Positions 24,701 to 33,734 of a DNA stretch of 64,000 nucleotides are shown in pieces. Positions within the stretch are counted from its first letter, which is position 1. Each line of letters starts with the position of its first letter. The stretch lies in the NCBI RefSeq assembly GCF_031458115.1, contig NZ_JAVDXV010000005.1, positions 372,001 to 436,000 of the forward strand. Reading direction: 5' to 3'. Origin of the DNA: Pelomonas asaccharophilus_A. GTDB taxonomy: Bacteria; Pseudomonadota; Gammaproteobacteria; Burkholderiales; Burkholderiaceae_C. The notes under the pieces are model-generated. The model was not told where the DNA came from. It ran no database searches and saw nothing but the letters and a program-made list of their open reading frames with translations. Made by a program: the position numbers and the translations under genes.

Positions 24701-27700
24701 GGACTGCAGCGTGACCGGCCCGGCCAGCGTGCCGCCGCCGGCGCTGTTCATCACGGTGCCGCCCTGGATCACCAGCTCGGCCCCCAGCCTGGCACCGTCG
24801 CGCAGGTCCAGCGTGCCGGCGGCTTCCAGCTTCACGGCACCGCTGCCGGCCTGGGCGTCGGGCCCCTGCAGCACCAGCGTGCCGGAGCGGATGCGCGTGC
24901 CGCCCGTGTAGCCCTGCGCGGTCTGCAGCGTCAGGCTGTGGCTGCCGTTCATGACCAGCTCGCCGCTGCCGGACAACGGCCCCTCCAGCCGGATCGCGCC
25001 GGCGCCGCCGAGATCCAGCCGCGTGGACACCGTGCTGGTGCGCAGCGTGTAGTCGCCGGCGCTGGACAAGGTCGCCACGCCGGCGCTGCCCACCGCGATG
25101 GCGGGCAGCTGGTTGTCGGCATGGGTCAGCGTGATGGTGCCCGCGCCGGCCTTCAGCGTCGCGAGGTCGGTGACCGTCAACGCGCCGCTCTGCGTGATGG
25201 CGGCGCCGGTTGCGGCCGTGTCTGCAGCCAGGCTGCCGTAGCGGCCGCCGATCAGATCCAGCGCGCCGGCCGACGTCAGTTCCAGCTGGGCCGCGTCGCC
25301 CGCAACCCGCAGGCCGTCGCGGCGCGCCATGTCGCCGTCGCGCAGCTGCACGCGGCCCAGGCTGCCGGTGCCGGCCTGCAGGTTCACCCGCCCGAGGTCG
25401 TTGCCCGCATGGGACAGATCCACGGCCAGTGCAGCGCCATTGGCAGTCAGCGTGGTCACCCCGCTGACGCGCAGCGCGCCGGTCTGGCGGATGCCACGCA
25501 CCGCCGCAGCGGTCAGCGTGGTGTTGTTGCCGCCGCCCAGCGTCAGCACGCCGCCGCTGGACAGCTTCAGCGTCTGCACGTCGCCGCTGAAGCTGAGGTC
25601 CAGCGCGCTGCTGATGTCGGCGCTGACGAAGCTGCCGCCGTTGATGCCGCGCATCTGGATGGGGCCCAGCAGCTGGTTGCCGGCCTGGCCCAGCACCAGC
25701 TCCACGAGGCTGCCGTCGGCGATGAAGCCGGCCGTGCCATCCACGCGCATCGCGCCGGTCTGGCTGATGCGCCGGCCGCGCGTGGTGGCGCTGAGGTCGC
25801 CCGCCACGCTGCCGGCGCCCAGCTCGATGTCGCCGCCCGCATTCAGCGTCAGCTGCCGCGCCGTGAACGCGCCCAGCCGCAGCGCGCTGCTGGTGGCCAG
25901 GCTCACGTTGCCGCCCTGCACGCTGATGAGGCCGGCCAGCGCATTGCCGCCGTCGGCCAGCGTGATGTCGGCGCTGCCGGCGTTCAGCGTCGTCGCGCCG
26001 CCCACGGCGAGGCCGCCCGCGGCCTGCGTGATGACGCCGCTGCTGTCGACCTTCAGCTCGCCGGCGATGTTGCCGGTGCCCAGCTGCAGGCCGCCGGACG
26101 ACACCGTCAGCGCGCCCAGGCTCAGCGAACCCAGGTTCAGCGCGCCGCCATTGCGCAGCAAGGCCGTGCCGCCGCGCAGGCCCAGCGGGCCGCCGAAGGT
26201 GTTGCCCGACTGCTCCAGCGTGATGTCCGCGCCGCCGGCGTCCAGCGTGGCGGCGCCGCTGACGGACAACGCGCCGGTCTGCGTGATGGCCCCGCTGCTG
26301 GTCGCGTTCAGCGCGCCGCCGACGCTGCCGCTGCCCAAGTCCAGCGCGCCCGACGCATTCACCGTGAGGTCGGATGTGGCCAGGCTGCCCAGGCGCAAGG
26401 CGCCGGCATTGCTGAGCGCCGCCGTGCCCCCGCTGAGGTTGACCAACCCCTGGAAGTGGTTGCCGGCGGCCGTCAGCGTGATGCCGCTGCTGGCCTGCAG
26501 CGTGCTGTCGCCGGCCACCGTCAGGCCGCCGGCGATCTGCGTGATGGGGCCGCCCAGCGCGCGCGCGCTCAGCGCGCCGCTCAGCGTGCCGCTGCCCAGC
26601 GTGATGCTGCCGGCGCTGGTGGCGTCCAGGCTGTTGAAGCTCAGCGTGCCCATCACGAGGCTGGGCTGGTTGTACAAGGTCACCGCATTGCCGGTCAGCG
26701 ACAGCGCGCCCTGCAGCTGGTTGCCGGTGTTGGCCAGCGTGATGTTGCCGGTGCCGGCGTTGACATTGGCGGCACCGGTGACCTGCAGCGCACCCGCCTG
26801 TGTGATCGCATGGCCGCCGCTGCTGGCGGTCAGGTCGCCCGTCACCACGCCTCGGCCCAGGTTCAGCGCGCCGCTGCTGGTCACGCCGAGGTTGCCGGTG
26901 GCCAAGGTTCCCAGCGTCAGCGCGCCGGTGCCGGTCAGCTGCGTCGCGCCGCTGGTGAGCTGCACCGCGCCGCCCCATTGGTTGGCGGCCTCCATCAGCG
27001 TGACGGCACCGGCCTGCAGGCTGGTGGCGCCGGTGACGCTCAGCGCACCGGTCTGCGTGACGGCAGCGCCATGGGTGTTGACCGTCAGCGCGCCGGCCAC
27101 GCTGCCCTGGCCCAGATCCAGCGCGCCGTTCGTGTCCAGCGTCAGCGCGCCCACGGCCAGCGTGCCCAGCGTCAGCGCGCCGTTGCTGCTGACCAGCGTC
27201 GCACCGCCAGCCAGGCTCAACGCGCCGCCCCAGCTGTTGCCGCCTCGGGTCAGCGTGATGCTGCCCGTGCCGGCCTGGATGCCGGTGGTGCCGGTCACAT
27301 CGAGATCGCTGGTCTGCGTGACTGCACCGTTGCCGCTGTTGGCAGCCAGGTTGCCATCGACGGTTCCGCTGCCCAGGTTGAGCGCGCCGTTCGCTTGCAG
27401 CGTCAGCGCGTCGGTGTCCAGCGCGCCCAGCGTCAGCGCGCCGGTGGTGCGCACATGGGTGGCGCCGCCGGTCAGCGCAACCGTGCCGCCCAGCTGGTTG
27501 CCGGCGTGGCTCAACGTGATGGCGGCACTGCCGGCATCGACGGTCAGCGCGCCTGTGGTCAAGCCCGCTGTCTGGCTGACCGCGCCGCCCGTGGTCAGCA
27601 CGAGGGACGCGACGTTGCTGGCGCCCAGCTGCACGGCGCCGCTGTCGGTCAACTGAGTGGCGCCGCCGGTGAGGCTGACGGTGCCGGCGAGGCGGTTGCC

Positions 27701-30700
27701 TGCGTTCGCCAAGGTGATGGCGTGGGTGCCGGCGTTGAAGCCGGCCGTGCCGTCCACGCGCAGCGAGGTGAGCAGCTCTTGCGAAATGGCGCCACCGGCT
27801 GCGGCGACGAGGTTGCCCGACATCGCACTGGCGCCCAGTTGCAGCGCGTTCTTGTCGGTGATGGCCACCGAGGCGCCGGTCAGGCTGACGCTCGCCTTGA
27901 AGTCGTTCAGCGGCCGGTTCAGCGTGATGCCGAAGCTGCCGGCGTTGAACTGGCTCGCGCCGTCGGCCTCGATGAAGCCCCCGGTCTGATGGATCGCGCC
28001 GGCGCTGGTCTCGACCACCAGCGTGCCCGTGGCCTCGATGTTGTGCGCCAGCGTGGCCGACTGGCCGCGCAGCGTGATGTTGCCGCCGGTCAGCGTGCCG
28101 AAGGTGTTGAACACCCCGCTCTGGCTGGACAGCGTCAGCGCCTCGGTGCCGGTGTTGATGTTGCCGGTGCCGGTCGGCAGCGTCAGTACATTGACGGTCT
28201 CCAGCACCAGCGCGCGGTTGGCCGGTTGCGTCAGCGCGAACAGATGCAGGTCGTCGATGCTCTTCAGCGACACGGCGCCGCCCGTGGCGGTGATGGCGCC
28301 GCGCCAGTCGTTGGCGGCCATCAGCGTGATGTCGGCGGTGCCGGCGTCGAGCGTGGCCGTGCCGCGCACGATGGCTGCGGCGCTCTGCGTGATGGCGCCA
28401 CCCGCCGTGACATCCAGGTCGCCGGTGTCCAGCGCGCCCAGCGTCAGCGCGCCGCTGGCGTTCAGCGTGGTCGCACCGCCCGTCAGGCTCACGGCGCCGC
28501 CGAACTGGTTGGCGACGCCCCCCAGGTTGATCGCGGAGCCGCCGCCGGCATTGACCGTCGCGGTGCCGTTGGTGGCGGTGACACGGATGGTGCCGGCCGT
28601 CTGGTTGATGCCGCCGCCGCTGGTCGTCAGCGCCAAGCTGTCGACGGCCGTGATGTCGTGGCCCAGCGTCAGGCCGCTCTGGGCGGTGACGGACACGTTC
28701 TGCCCGGCCAGCTTGCCGCCGGCGGTGAAGCTGCCGCCGGTCGTCAGGCTGAGGTTGGCGCTGCCGGTGTCGATGTCGGTCATCGCGCCCAGGCTGAGGT
28801 TGCCGGTGCTGGACAGCGACAGCGCACTGTTCGCGGGCTGCGTCAGGCCCAGGATGTTCAGGGCGCCGTTCGACGCCAGGCTCAGCGAGTTGCCGCTGAG
28901 GGTGACGCCGTTCCACTGGTTGTCCGCGGCCGTCAGGCTGATGTTGCCGGTGCCCGAGGTCAGCGTGGCCGCGCCGGTGACATGCAGGCCCGCGCCGGTC
29001 TGCGTGAGCAGTCCGCCGCCGCTGTTGGCGTTCAGCGTGCCGTTGACATCACCCGCGCCCAGCGTCAGCGTGCCGCCCGCGGTGCTGGCGGTGAGCGCGC
29101 CGGTGTCCAGCGAGCTGATGTTCAACACCGCGGTGCTGCTGGCGCCGCTGCGGATGGCGGTGGTGCCCCCCGTCAACGCGACGGTGCCGCGCCAGTCGTT
29201 GGCCGCGTCGTTCAGCGTGATGGCGCCGCTGCCCGCGTTGATGCCGGCGTTGCCGGTGACGACCAGGCCGCCACCGAATTGCGTGATGGCCGCGCCGCCG
29301 GCCGTGGTCGCGCCCAGCGTGCCGTTGATGGTGCCGGCACCCAGCCGGATCGCGCCGGCCGTGGTGGTGGCGCTCAGCCCGGCGCTGTTGAAGTTGCCCA
29401 GCGTGATGTTGCGGCTGCCGGCGTCCAGCGTGGCCATGCCGCTGGCCGTCAGCGTGCCGCCCGACTGGGCGATGTGGCCGTTGCTGGTGGTGGCCGTCAG
29501 CGTGCCGACGCTGCCGCTGCCCAGCGTCAGGAGCCCGGTACCTGTGGTGGCGGTCAGCGCGCCGGTGCTGAGCGTGCCCAGCGTCAGCGCCTGTGCGCCG
29601 CTGTTGCTCACCTGCGTCGTGGCACCAGTCAGGTTGACGGTGTCTCGCAGGCTGTTGCCCGCCAGGTTCAGCGTGATGTCTCCGCCGCTGCCGGCGTTCA
29701 GCGTGCTGATGCCGGTGACGATCAGACCGCTGCCGAACTGCGTGATGGCCGCGCCGCCGGCCGTCGTCGCGTCCAGTGCGCCGGAGATGGTGCCGGCCCC
29801 CAGCCGGATGGCGCCGGCCGTGGAGGTGGCACTCAACGCGCCGCTGTTGAAGTTGCCCAGCGTGATGCCGCCGCTGCCGGCGTGCAGCGTGGCGGCGCCG
29901 CTGGCCGTCAAGGTGCCGCCGGCCTGGGCGATGTCGCCATTGCCGGTAGTGGCCGTCAGCGTGTCGACGTTGCCATGGCCCAGCGTCAGCGTGCCCTGCA
30001 GGGTGCTCGCGGTGAGGTTGCCCGTGTTCAACGCGTCCAGCATCAGCACGCTCGCGCTGCTGCCCGTGCTGGTGATGGCCGTGGTGCCGCCGGCCAGCGC
30101 CACCGTGCCGCGCCAGTCGTTGGCCGCATCGCTCAGCGTGATGGCGCCGCTGTCGGCGTTGATGCCGGCATTGCCGGTGACGACGAGGCCGCCCGCGGCC
30201 TGCGTGATGCCCGCGCTGCCGGCCGTCGTCGCGGTCAGCGCGCCGGCTATGGTGCCGGTGCCCAGCCGGATCGCGCCGGCCGTGGAGGTGGCGGTCAGCC
30301 CGTCGCTGTTGAAGCTGCCCAGCGTGATGTTGCCGCTGCCGGCGTGCAGCGTGGCGAGGCCGTGGGCCGTCAGCGTCGTCCCGGTGGCCTGGGTGATGTC
30401 GCCGCCGGCGGTGCTGGCCGTCAACGCACCGACCGTGCCGGCGCCCAGCGTCAGCACGGTCGTGCCGCTGGCCGTGCTGGTGATGGCCGTGGCGCCACCG
30501 GTCAGTGTCACCGTGCCGCGCCAGTCGTTCGCGGCGTCGTTCAAGGTGATGGCGCCGGTGCCCGCGTTGATGCCAGCACTGCCGGTGACGATGAGGCCGT
30601 TGGCCGCCTGCGTGATGGCGGCGCCGCCGGCCGTCGTCGCGTTCAGCGCGCCGGCTATGGTGCCGGCCCCCAGCCGTATCGCTCCGCCCGTGGACGTGGC

Positions 30701-33580
30701 CGTGAGGCCCGCGCTGCTGAAGTTGCCCAGTGTGATCGCGCCGCTGTCCGTGCCCAGCGTCGCGGCGCCGGTCGCGCCGATGCTGCCGCCCGTCTGCGTG
30801 ATGGCGCCGGTGCTCGCCGTGGTGGCGGTCAGCGTGCCGGTGACGCTGAGGTCGCCCAGGCTGATGACTCCAGCGGTGGACGTGATGCCCAGCGTGCCGC
30901 TGGTGAGGTCGCTCAGCGTGACGCCCCCGCTGCCGGCGTTCAGCGTGACGGCGCCGCCCGCGGTCAGGCTCGTCCCGCCCACCTGGACGATGTCGCCATT
31001 GACGCTGTTCGCCGTCAGCGTGCCGACGGTGCCATGGCCCAGCGTCAGCGCGCCGCCCGCGGTGCTCGCGGTGAGGTTGCCGGTGTTCAACGCGCCCAGC
31101 GTCAGCACGGTCGTGCCGCTGGCCGTGCTGGTGATGGCCGTGGTGCCGCCGGTCAGCGCCACCGTGCCGCGCCAGTCGTTCGCGGCGTCGTTCAAGGTGA
31201 TGGCGCCCGTGCCCGCGTTGATGCCGGCATTGCCGGTGACGATGAGTCCGCCCGCGGCCTGCGTGATGCCCGCACTGCCGGACGCGGTCGCATTCAGCAC
31301 GCCGGCGATGGTGCCGAAGCCCAGCCGGATCGCACCCGCCGTGGAGGTGGCGGTCAGTCCGGCGCTGTTGAAGTCGTCCAGCGTGATCGCGCCATTGGCC
31401 GTGCCCAGCGTGGCGGCACCGCCCACGCTGATGCTGCCGCCCGTCTGCGTGATGGCACCGCTGCCTGCCGTGGTCGCGTTCAGCGTGCCGGCGCCGGTGA
31501 CCGTGACGGCCCCCAGGCTGATGGCCCCGGCCGTGGACGTGATGCCCAGCCCGGCGCTGCTGAAACCGTCCAGCGCGACGCTGCCTATGCCCGCATTCAG
31601 CGTGGCGGCGCCGGTCACCGTCAGCCCGCCGGCGCCGCTGGCCTGCGTGATGTTGCCGTCGTTGCTGCTGGCGATCAGCACGCCCGTCACGTTGCCGCCC
31701 CCCAGGTTGAGGTTGCCGCCACCGGTGATTGCCGTGAGGTTGCCGGTGGCGACGCTGCCCAGTGTCAGGCCTTGCGTGCCGCCATTGGTCACCGCGGCGG
31801 TGCCGCCGCTGAGGTTCACCGTGCCGCGCAGCCTGTTGGACGCGTGGTTCAGCGTGATGGCGCCGGTGCCCGTCGTGAAGGAGGCGCTGCCGGCAATGTC
31901 CAGCGCACCGGTCTGCCCTATGGTGTTGGCGGCCGTCGTGGTGACGCTCAGCGCGCCGCTGGTGGTGGCGCCCAGCGAGATTGCGCCCTTGCCGTCGAGC
32001 GTCGCCGTACCGCCGGTGGTGATCGCGCCGGTGGTGATGCCACCCTCGGCCTTCAGCAGCACGTTCAGCGCCCCGGCCCCCGCGTTGATGGCGCCGGCAC
32101 CCGAGAAGCTGATGCCACCCACGGACTCCAGCGTCAGCGAGCCGGCGCTGCCCACGATGGCGGCCTCGACGAGGATGTCGCCAGCCTCGCCCGCAGTGCC
32201 GACGCCCGTGGCGGTCTTGACGACGACGCCCGTGCCTGCGGCCAGCGCCGCGTTCAGCGTGGCGACGTCCAGCACCGCGCCGTCGGCACTGGGCTGGAAG
32301 GGAGTGGCCGTGGTGACATTGGCGTCCGCGGCGCTCTTGATGGTCAGGTTGGCCGGGTCCAGCAGCCATTGCCCCGCACGGCCCAGCGGCGCCGACACGT
32401 CCACGCCGCCGGTGGGCATGTTGAGCTGCCGCTTGCCCGAGGTCTCGACGTAGCCGCCGTTGCCGCCCAGCCGCCCGCCGCGGGCGGAGATGCGGCCATA
32501 GACGTCCGTGCGCTGGTCGGCCCAGACGGACACCAGGCCGCCATCGCCCCGCTCGACGGCATCCGCCTGCAGGCGCGCGCCGGCGGCAATCCAGGTGGAC
32601 GCCGCGTTGTGCGCCGTGCCCTGCCCCTCGAAACCGCCGCCCACTTCGATGAGGCCGCCGCCCAGCCGCCCCGAGGCGTCCAGCCGCGCGGCATCCAGCA
32701 GGCCCACACGCCCGCCCAGCACCGTGACATGGCCGCCCTGCTCGCCCACGGCATCCAGCGTGCCGGCGACCAGCGTGTCGCCCGCCGTGCCGCCGTCGAT
32801 GACGATGCGCCCGCCCTGCTGGCGCAGGCCACGCGCCTGCACGACGCCGTCCATGTTCAACACCTGGCCCGCCGCGCCGGCACGCGCCTGCGCGCGCAGC
32901 TCGACGCTGCCGCCGTTGGCGAGCATATGGCCGCTGAACTTCAGCGCGACATCGCGGTCGTCGTCGGTGCGCAGGTTGAACAGCACCAGGCCGTCGCCCT
33001 CGACGTCCACGGTGACGCTGCCGGCCGCCACCAGGCCCACGCGGCGCGCCTGGATGCTGCCGCCGACATCGAGCTTTGGCGCCAGCAGCGCGACGGTGCC
33101 GTCGGTGGCGGTGATGCTGCCGTCTGCCTGCAGGCCGCCCGCGCCTGGACCGGCCGAGAAGCGGTAGTTGCCGGCGAGGAAGGCGCTGTCGGACAGGTCC
33201 AGCGTGGACGCGACCAGCCCGCCCACATCGACCTGCGAGCCGCGGCCGAACACGATGCCGCGCGGGTTGACCAGGAAGACCCGGCCGTTGGACTGCATCT
33301 GGCCCAGGATCAGCGACGGGTCGCCGCCCACCACCCGATTCAGCAGCACGGATGACGCGCCGGGCTGCTGAATGCGCAGGCTTTCGTTGGCCGCGATGGA
33401 GAAGCTCTGCCAGTTGATGATGGCCTTGTCGCTGCCCTGCTGGATCAGCCCGTGGCCGGGCTGCGGCGTGGACAGCTGCACCTGGCCTTGCACCACCTGC
33501 GCCCCCTGCGGCAGCGCCTGCGCAAGCGGATAGGCGAGCGCCAGGCTCAGGGCCAGGCCCAGCGGCTTGAGCCTGTGCAT
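21797..33580 (-). CDS. tpsA: Giant TpsA-type exoprotein (filamentous haemagglutinin-like adhesin)
   Basis: 3927 aa. The ATG at 33580 gives a Sec signal (MHRLKPLGLALSLALAYPLA, cleavage after AQA22). Next comes the two-partner-secretion (haemagglutination activity) domain over about residues 25-280, with NWQSFSIAANESLRI, LLNRVVGGDPSLILGQMQSN and LVNPRGIVFGRGS. The long stalk is made of Gly/Thr/Ala/Leu-rich beta-helix repeats. Part of it is near-identical tandem units (28290-31830) and a distal part has autotransporter-type PATR repeats (23160-24976). No autotransporter barrel is present; secretion should use the adjacent TpsB. The extreme C terminus has a Cys-x9-Cys pair before the final Lys, which could form an anchoring loop. 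The reading frame is open upstream across a repeat into tpsB, but that extension is not protein-like. No Shine-Dalgarno is visible. Confidence 0.93.
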   Translation of the reverse strand: MHRLKPLGLALSLALAYPLAQALPQGAQVVQGQVQLSTPQPGHGLIQQGSDKAIINWQSFSIAANESLRIQQPGASSVLLNRVVGGDPSLILGQMQSNGRVFLVNPRGIVFGRGSQVDVGGLVASTLDLSDSAFLAGNYRFSAGPGAGGLQADGSITATDGTVALLAPKLDVGGSIQARRVGLVAAGSVTVDVEGDGLVLFNLRTDDDRDVALKFSGHMLANGGSVELRAQARAGAAGQVLNMDGVVQARGLRQQGGRIVIDGGTAGDTLVAGTLDAVGEQGGHVTVLGGRVGLLDAARLDASGRLGGGLIEVGGGFEGQGTAHNAASTWIAAGARLQADAVERGDGGLVSVWADQRTDVYGRISARGGRLGGNGGYVETSGKRQLNMPTGGVDVSAPLGRAGQWLLDPANLTIKSAADANVTTATPFQPSADGAVLDVATLNAALAAGTGVVVKTATGVGTAGEAGDILVEAAIVGSAGSLTLESVGGISFSGAGAINAGAGALNVLLKAEGGITTGAITTGGTATLDGKGAISLGATTSGALSVTTTAANTIGQTGALDIAGSASFTTGTGAITLNHASNRLRGTVNLSGGTAAVTNGGTQGLTLGSVATGNLTAITGGGNLNLGGGNVTGVLIASSNDGNITQASGAGGLTVTGAATLNAGIGSVALDGFSSAGLGITSTAGAISLGAVTVTGAGTLNATTAGSGAITQTGGSISVGGAATLGTANGAITLDDFNSAGLTATSTAGAIRLGFGTIAGVLNATASGSAGITQAAGGLIVTGNAGINAGTGAITLNDAANDWRGTVALTGGTTAITSTASGTTVLTLGALNTGNLTASTAGGALTLGHGTVGTLTANSVNGDIVQVGGTSLTAGGAVTLNAGSGGVTLSDLTSGTLGITSTAGVISLGDLSVTGTLTATTASTGAITQTGGSIGATGAATLGTDSGAITLGNFSSAGLTATSTGGAIRLGAGTIAGALNATTAGGAAITQAANGLIVTGSAGINAGTGAITLNDAANDWRGTVTLTGGATAITSTASGTTVLTLGAGTVGALTASTAGGDITQATGTTLTAHGLATLHAGSGNITLGSFNSDGLTATSTAGAIRLGTGTIAGALTATTAGSAGITQAAGGLVVTGNAGINADSGAITLSDAANDWRGTVALAGGTTAITSTGSSASVLMLDALNTGNLTASTLQGTLTLGHGNVDTLTATTGNGDIAQAGGTLTASGAATLHAGSGGITLGNFNSGALSATSTAGAIRLGAGTISGALDATTAGGAAITQFGSGLIVTGISTLNAGSGGDITLNLAGNSLRDTVNLTGATTQVSNSGAQALTLGTLSTGALTATTGTGLLTLGSGSVGTLTATTSNGHIAQSGGTLTASGMATLDAGSRNITLGNFNSAGLSATTTAGAIRLGAGTINGTLGATTAGGAAITQFGGGLVVTGNAGINAGSGAITLNDAANDWRGTVALTGGTTAIRSGASSTAVLNISSLDTGALTASTAGGTLTLGAGDVNGTLNANSGGGLLTQTGAGLHVTGAATLTSGTGNISLTAADNQWNGVTLSGNSLSLASNGALNILGLTQPANSALSLSSTGNLSLGAMTDIDTGSANLSLTTGGSFTAGGKLAGQNVSVTAQSGLTLGHDITAVDSLALTTSGGGINQTAGTIRVTATNGTATVNAGGGSAINLGGVANQFGGAVSLTGGATTLNASGALTLGALDTGDLDVTAGGAITQSAAAIVRGTATLDAGTADITLMAANDWRGAITATGGAVSLKSIDDLHLFALTQPANRALVLETVNVLTLPTGTGNINTGTEALTLSSQSGVFNTFGTLTGGNITLRGQSATLAHNIEATGTLVVETSAGAIHQTGGFIEADGASQFNAGSFGITLNRPLNDFKASVSLTGASVAITDKNALQLGASAMSGNLVAAAGGAISQELLTSLRVDGTAGFNAGTHAITLANAGNRLAGTVSLTGGATQLTDSGAVQLGASNVASLVLTTGGAVSQTAGLTTGALTVDAGSAAITLSHAGNQLGGTVALTGGATHVRTTGALTLGALDTDALTLQANGALNLGSGTVDGNLAANSGNGAVTQTSDLDVTGTTGIQAGTGSITLTRGGNSWGGALSLAGGATLVSSNGALTLGTLAVGALTLDTNGALDLGQGSVAGALTVNTHGAAVTQTGALSVTGATSLQAGAVTLMEAANQWGGAVQLTSGATQLTGTGALTLGTLATGNLGVTSSGALNLGRGVVTGDLTASSGGHAITQAGALQVTGAANVNAGTGNITLANTGNQLQGALSLTGNAVTLYNQPSLVMGTLSFNSLDATSAGSITLGSGTLSGALSARALGGPITQIAGGLTVAGDSTLQASSGITLTAAGNHFQGLVNLSGGTAALSNAGALRLGSLATSDLTVNASGALDLGSGSVGGALNATSSGAITQTGALSVSGAATLDAGGADITLEQSGNTFGGPLGLRGGTALLRNGGALNLGSLSLGALTVSSGGLQLGTGNIAGELKVDSSGVITQAAGGLAVGGATTLNAGSADITLADGGNALAGLISVQGGNVSLATSSALRLGAFTARQLTLNAGGDIELGAGSVAGDLSATTRGRRISQTGAMRVDGTAGFIADGSLVELVLGQAGNQLLGPIQMRGINGGSFVSADISSALDLSFSGDVQTLKLSSGGVLTLGGGNNTTLTAAAVRGIRQTGALRVSGVTTLTANGAALAVDLSHAGNDLGRVNLQAGTGSLGRVQLRDGDMARRDGLRVAGDAAQLELTSAGALDLIGGRYGSLAADTAATGAAITQSGALTVTDLATLKAGAGTITLTHADNQLPAIAVGSAGVATLSSAGDYTLRTSTVSTRLDLGGAGAIRLEGPLSGSGELVMNGSHSLTLQTAQGYTGGTRIRSGTLVLQGPDAQAGSGAVKLEAAGTLDLRDGARLGAELVIQGGTVMNSAGGGTLAGPVTLQSDLRVLTRAPLARAARAGLLAGGEGLTISGAIGDGGAGWGLRLDGGGTLSLAAANHYSGATQVNAGTLRADAAGALPATSAIQLAADARLVLGHDQTAGSLSGAGAVDLGAFTLATGADGSDTRFDGDISGTGGLTKTGSGRFTLGGNGAHDGATRVAGGELLLAGANALNERTAVSVDAGATLTVQQDIRLGSLAGAGTVDVQTAQLAVGANGGSTRFDGRLTGRGGLVKLGAGEFTLAGRHDLAGDVQVAAGRLQLDGAGVLPTTTGVGVAAGATLALLSDQPLGALDGAGHVALGAHTLTLGTSGRSSRFDGVISGSGGLVKQGSGTLGLGAANVYTGSTHVSGGTLSLHVAQALHGASTLAVDAGASVQVNADQAVASLSGAGALALNARLALGAGGADSRFDGVASGSGSLVKQGLGTLTLTAAQRNSGATVIEAGSVALTAAGSLGEGEIRNQGQLRLERDDPLQLDQAITGSGSLVVARGQVTLANAANAYTGATDVQGGSLITTGAERLPDASAVRVAAGAQLQLGGAETIAALQAAGSVRLAGNLTTQGEQVYTGSLTLTNPAGLTLSGSRIDASASSNQFGIGPLGLRGGQALVTAKDGLVLGDVTLSGGGRIEAPRLQLDGALKLSGGNLTLVATAAPDDAKATPQGTAQVPVAGLAMATAEATVQQGASGAITVDEGARLAVHASGGGSVLLGQDANDFKGQLSVLSGAGYNTAWTPNAKGQYAVQSLVRVAGKQVLVGDAGIEADVVSIRAERLGTVDEAQLVARLPFDEIVLGRALSLPAMTLELAPGAFTGSGSFGAINGRPLRVVVGSTATGARTSGPNAGYLTVLPKDGAQGAVAVVLSGPVIGSQPASGGPGYRFFHDGASQATEVPVIYNGVLPLTPAASGALSSINGDAEDARRARFQETVRTENVTVRLRSGVIAEVGPGRASTQGSEGAAPPVQCDPAAQPVLSCK
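23160..24976 (-). repeat. PATR-type beta-strand repeats in TpsA
   Basis: About seven degenerate units of the form G-L-(V/T)-K-x-G-x-G-x-(L/F)-x-L. Most are followed by a YTGAT-like turn and a GTL strand, for example GGLVKQGSGTLGLGAANVYT and GSLVKQGLGTLTLTAAQRNS. They match the passenger-associated transport repeat usually seen in autotransporters, here placed in a two-partner substrate. Confidence 0.8.
28290..31830 (-). repeat. Near-identical internal tandem units in tpsA
   Basis: Blocks encoding DAANDWRGTVALTGGTTAI-type segments recur near 31170, 30515, 30110 and 29190, with a more diverged relative near 28300. They are interleaved with ITQ-(A/F)-G-GL-(I/V)-VTG and LGAGTI(A/N/S)GAL blocks. 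DNA identity between units is high and spacing is irregular (roughly 400-900 bp). This pattern suggests recent unequal recombination, and the repeat number may vary between strains. Confidence 0.75.
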
Positions 33581-33589
33581 GAAGCTGGC

Positions 33590-33724
33590 GGGCCGAGCGC
33601 CGGGCCGCTCCCAAGCCGGCCCGTTCTGGCGATGTGCTTGCCGGTCGAACCGGCAAGCATCGCCGTCCCCTCGGGGGACCGACCGGGCTTGCCCGCGTTC
33701 AGCGGGGCGAGACTGGGTGAGGGG
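33590..33724. repeat. Dispersed hairpin repeat, copy B
   Basis: This 135-bp element lies between tpsB and tpsA and ends nine bases from the tpsA ATG. It is collinear with 8309-8441. The main stem is TGCTTGCCGG (33635-33644) with CCGGCAAGCA (33650-33659), again perfectly paired although several stem bases differ from copy A. It is followed by the GTCCCC/GGGGAC hairpin at 33665-33679. It occupies the region where the tpsA ribosome binding site should be. Confidence 0.85.
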
Positions 33725-33734
33725 CTTCTTCACT

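Noticed and set aside
28290..31830. Possible CRISPR-like repeats
   Set aside because: Repeats are in frame, of irregular spacing and without unique spacers. They encode the beta-helix stalk of TpsA.
23933..33355. A 3140-codon open frame on the + strand opposite tpsA
   Set aside because: It is antisense to a well-supported exoprotein. Its translation is a Gln/Arg/Ala/Gly-rich low-complexity string that mirrors the tpsA repeats, a known effect of high GC and biased third positions.
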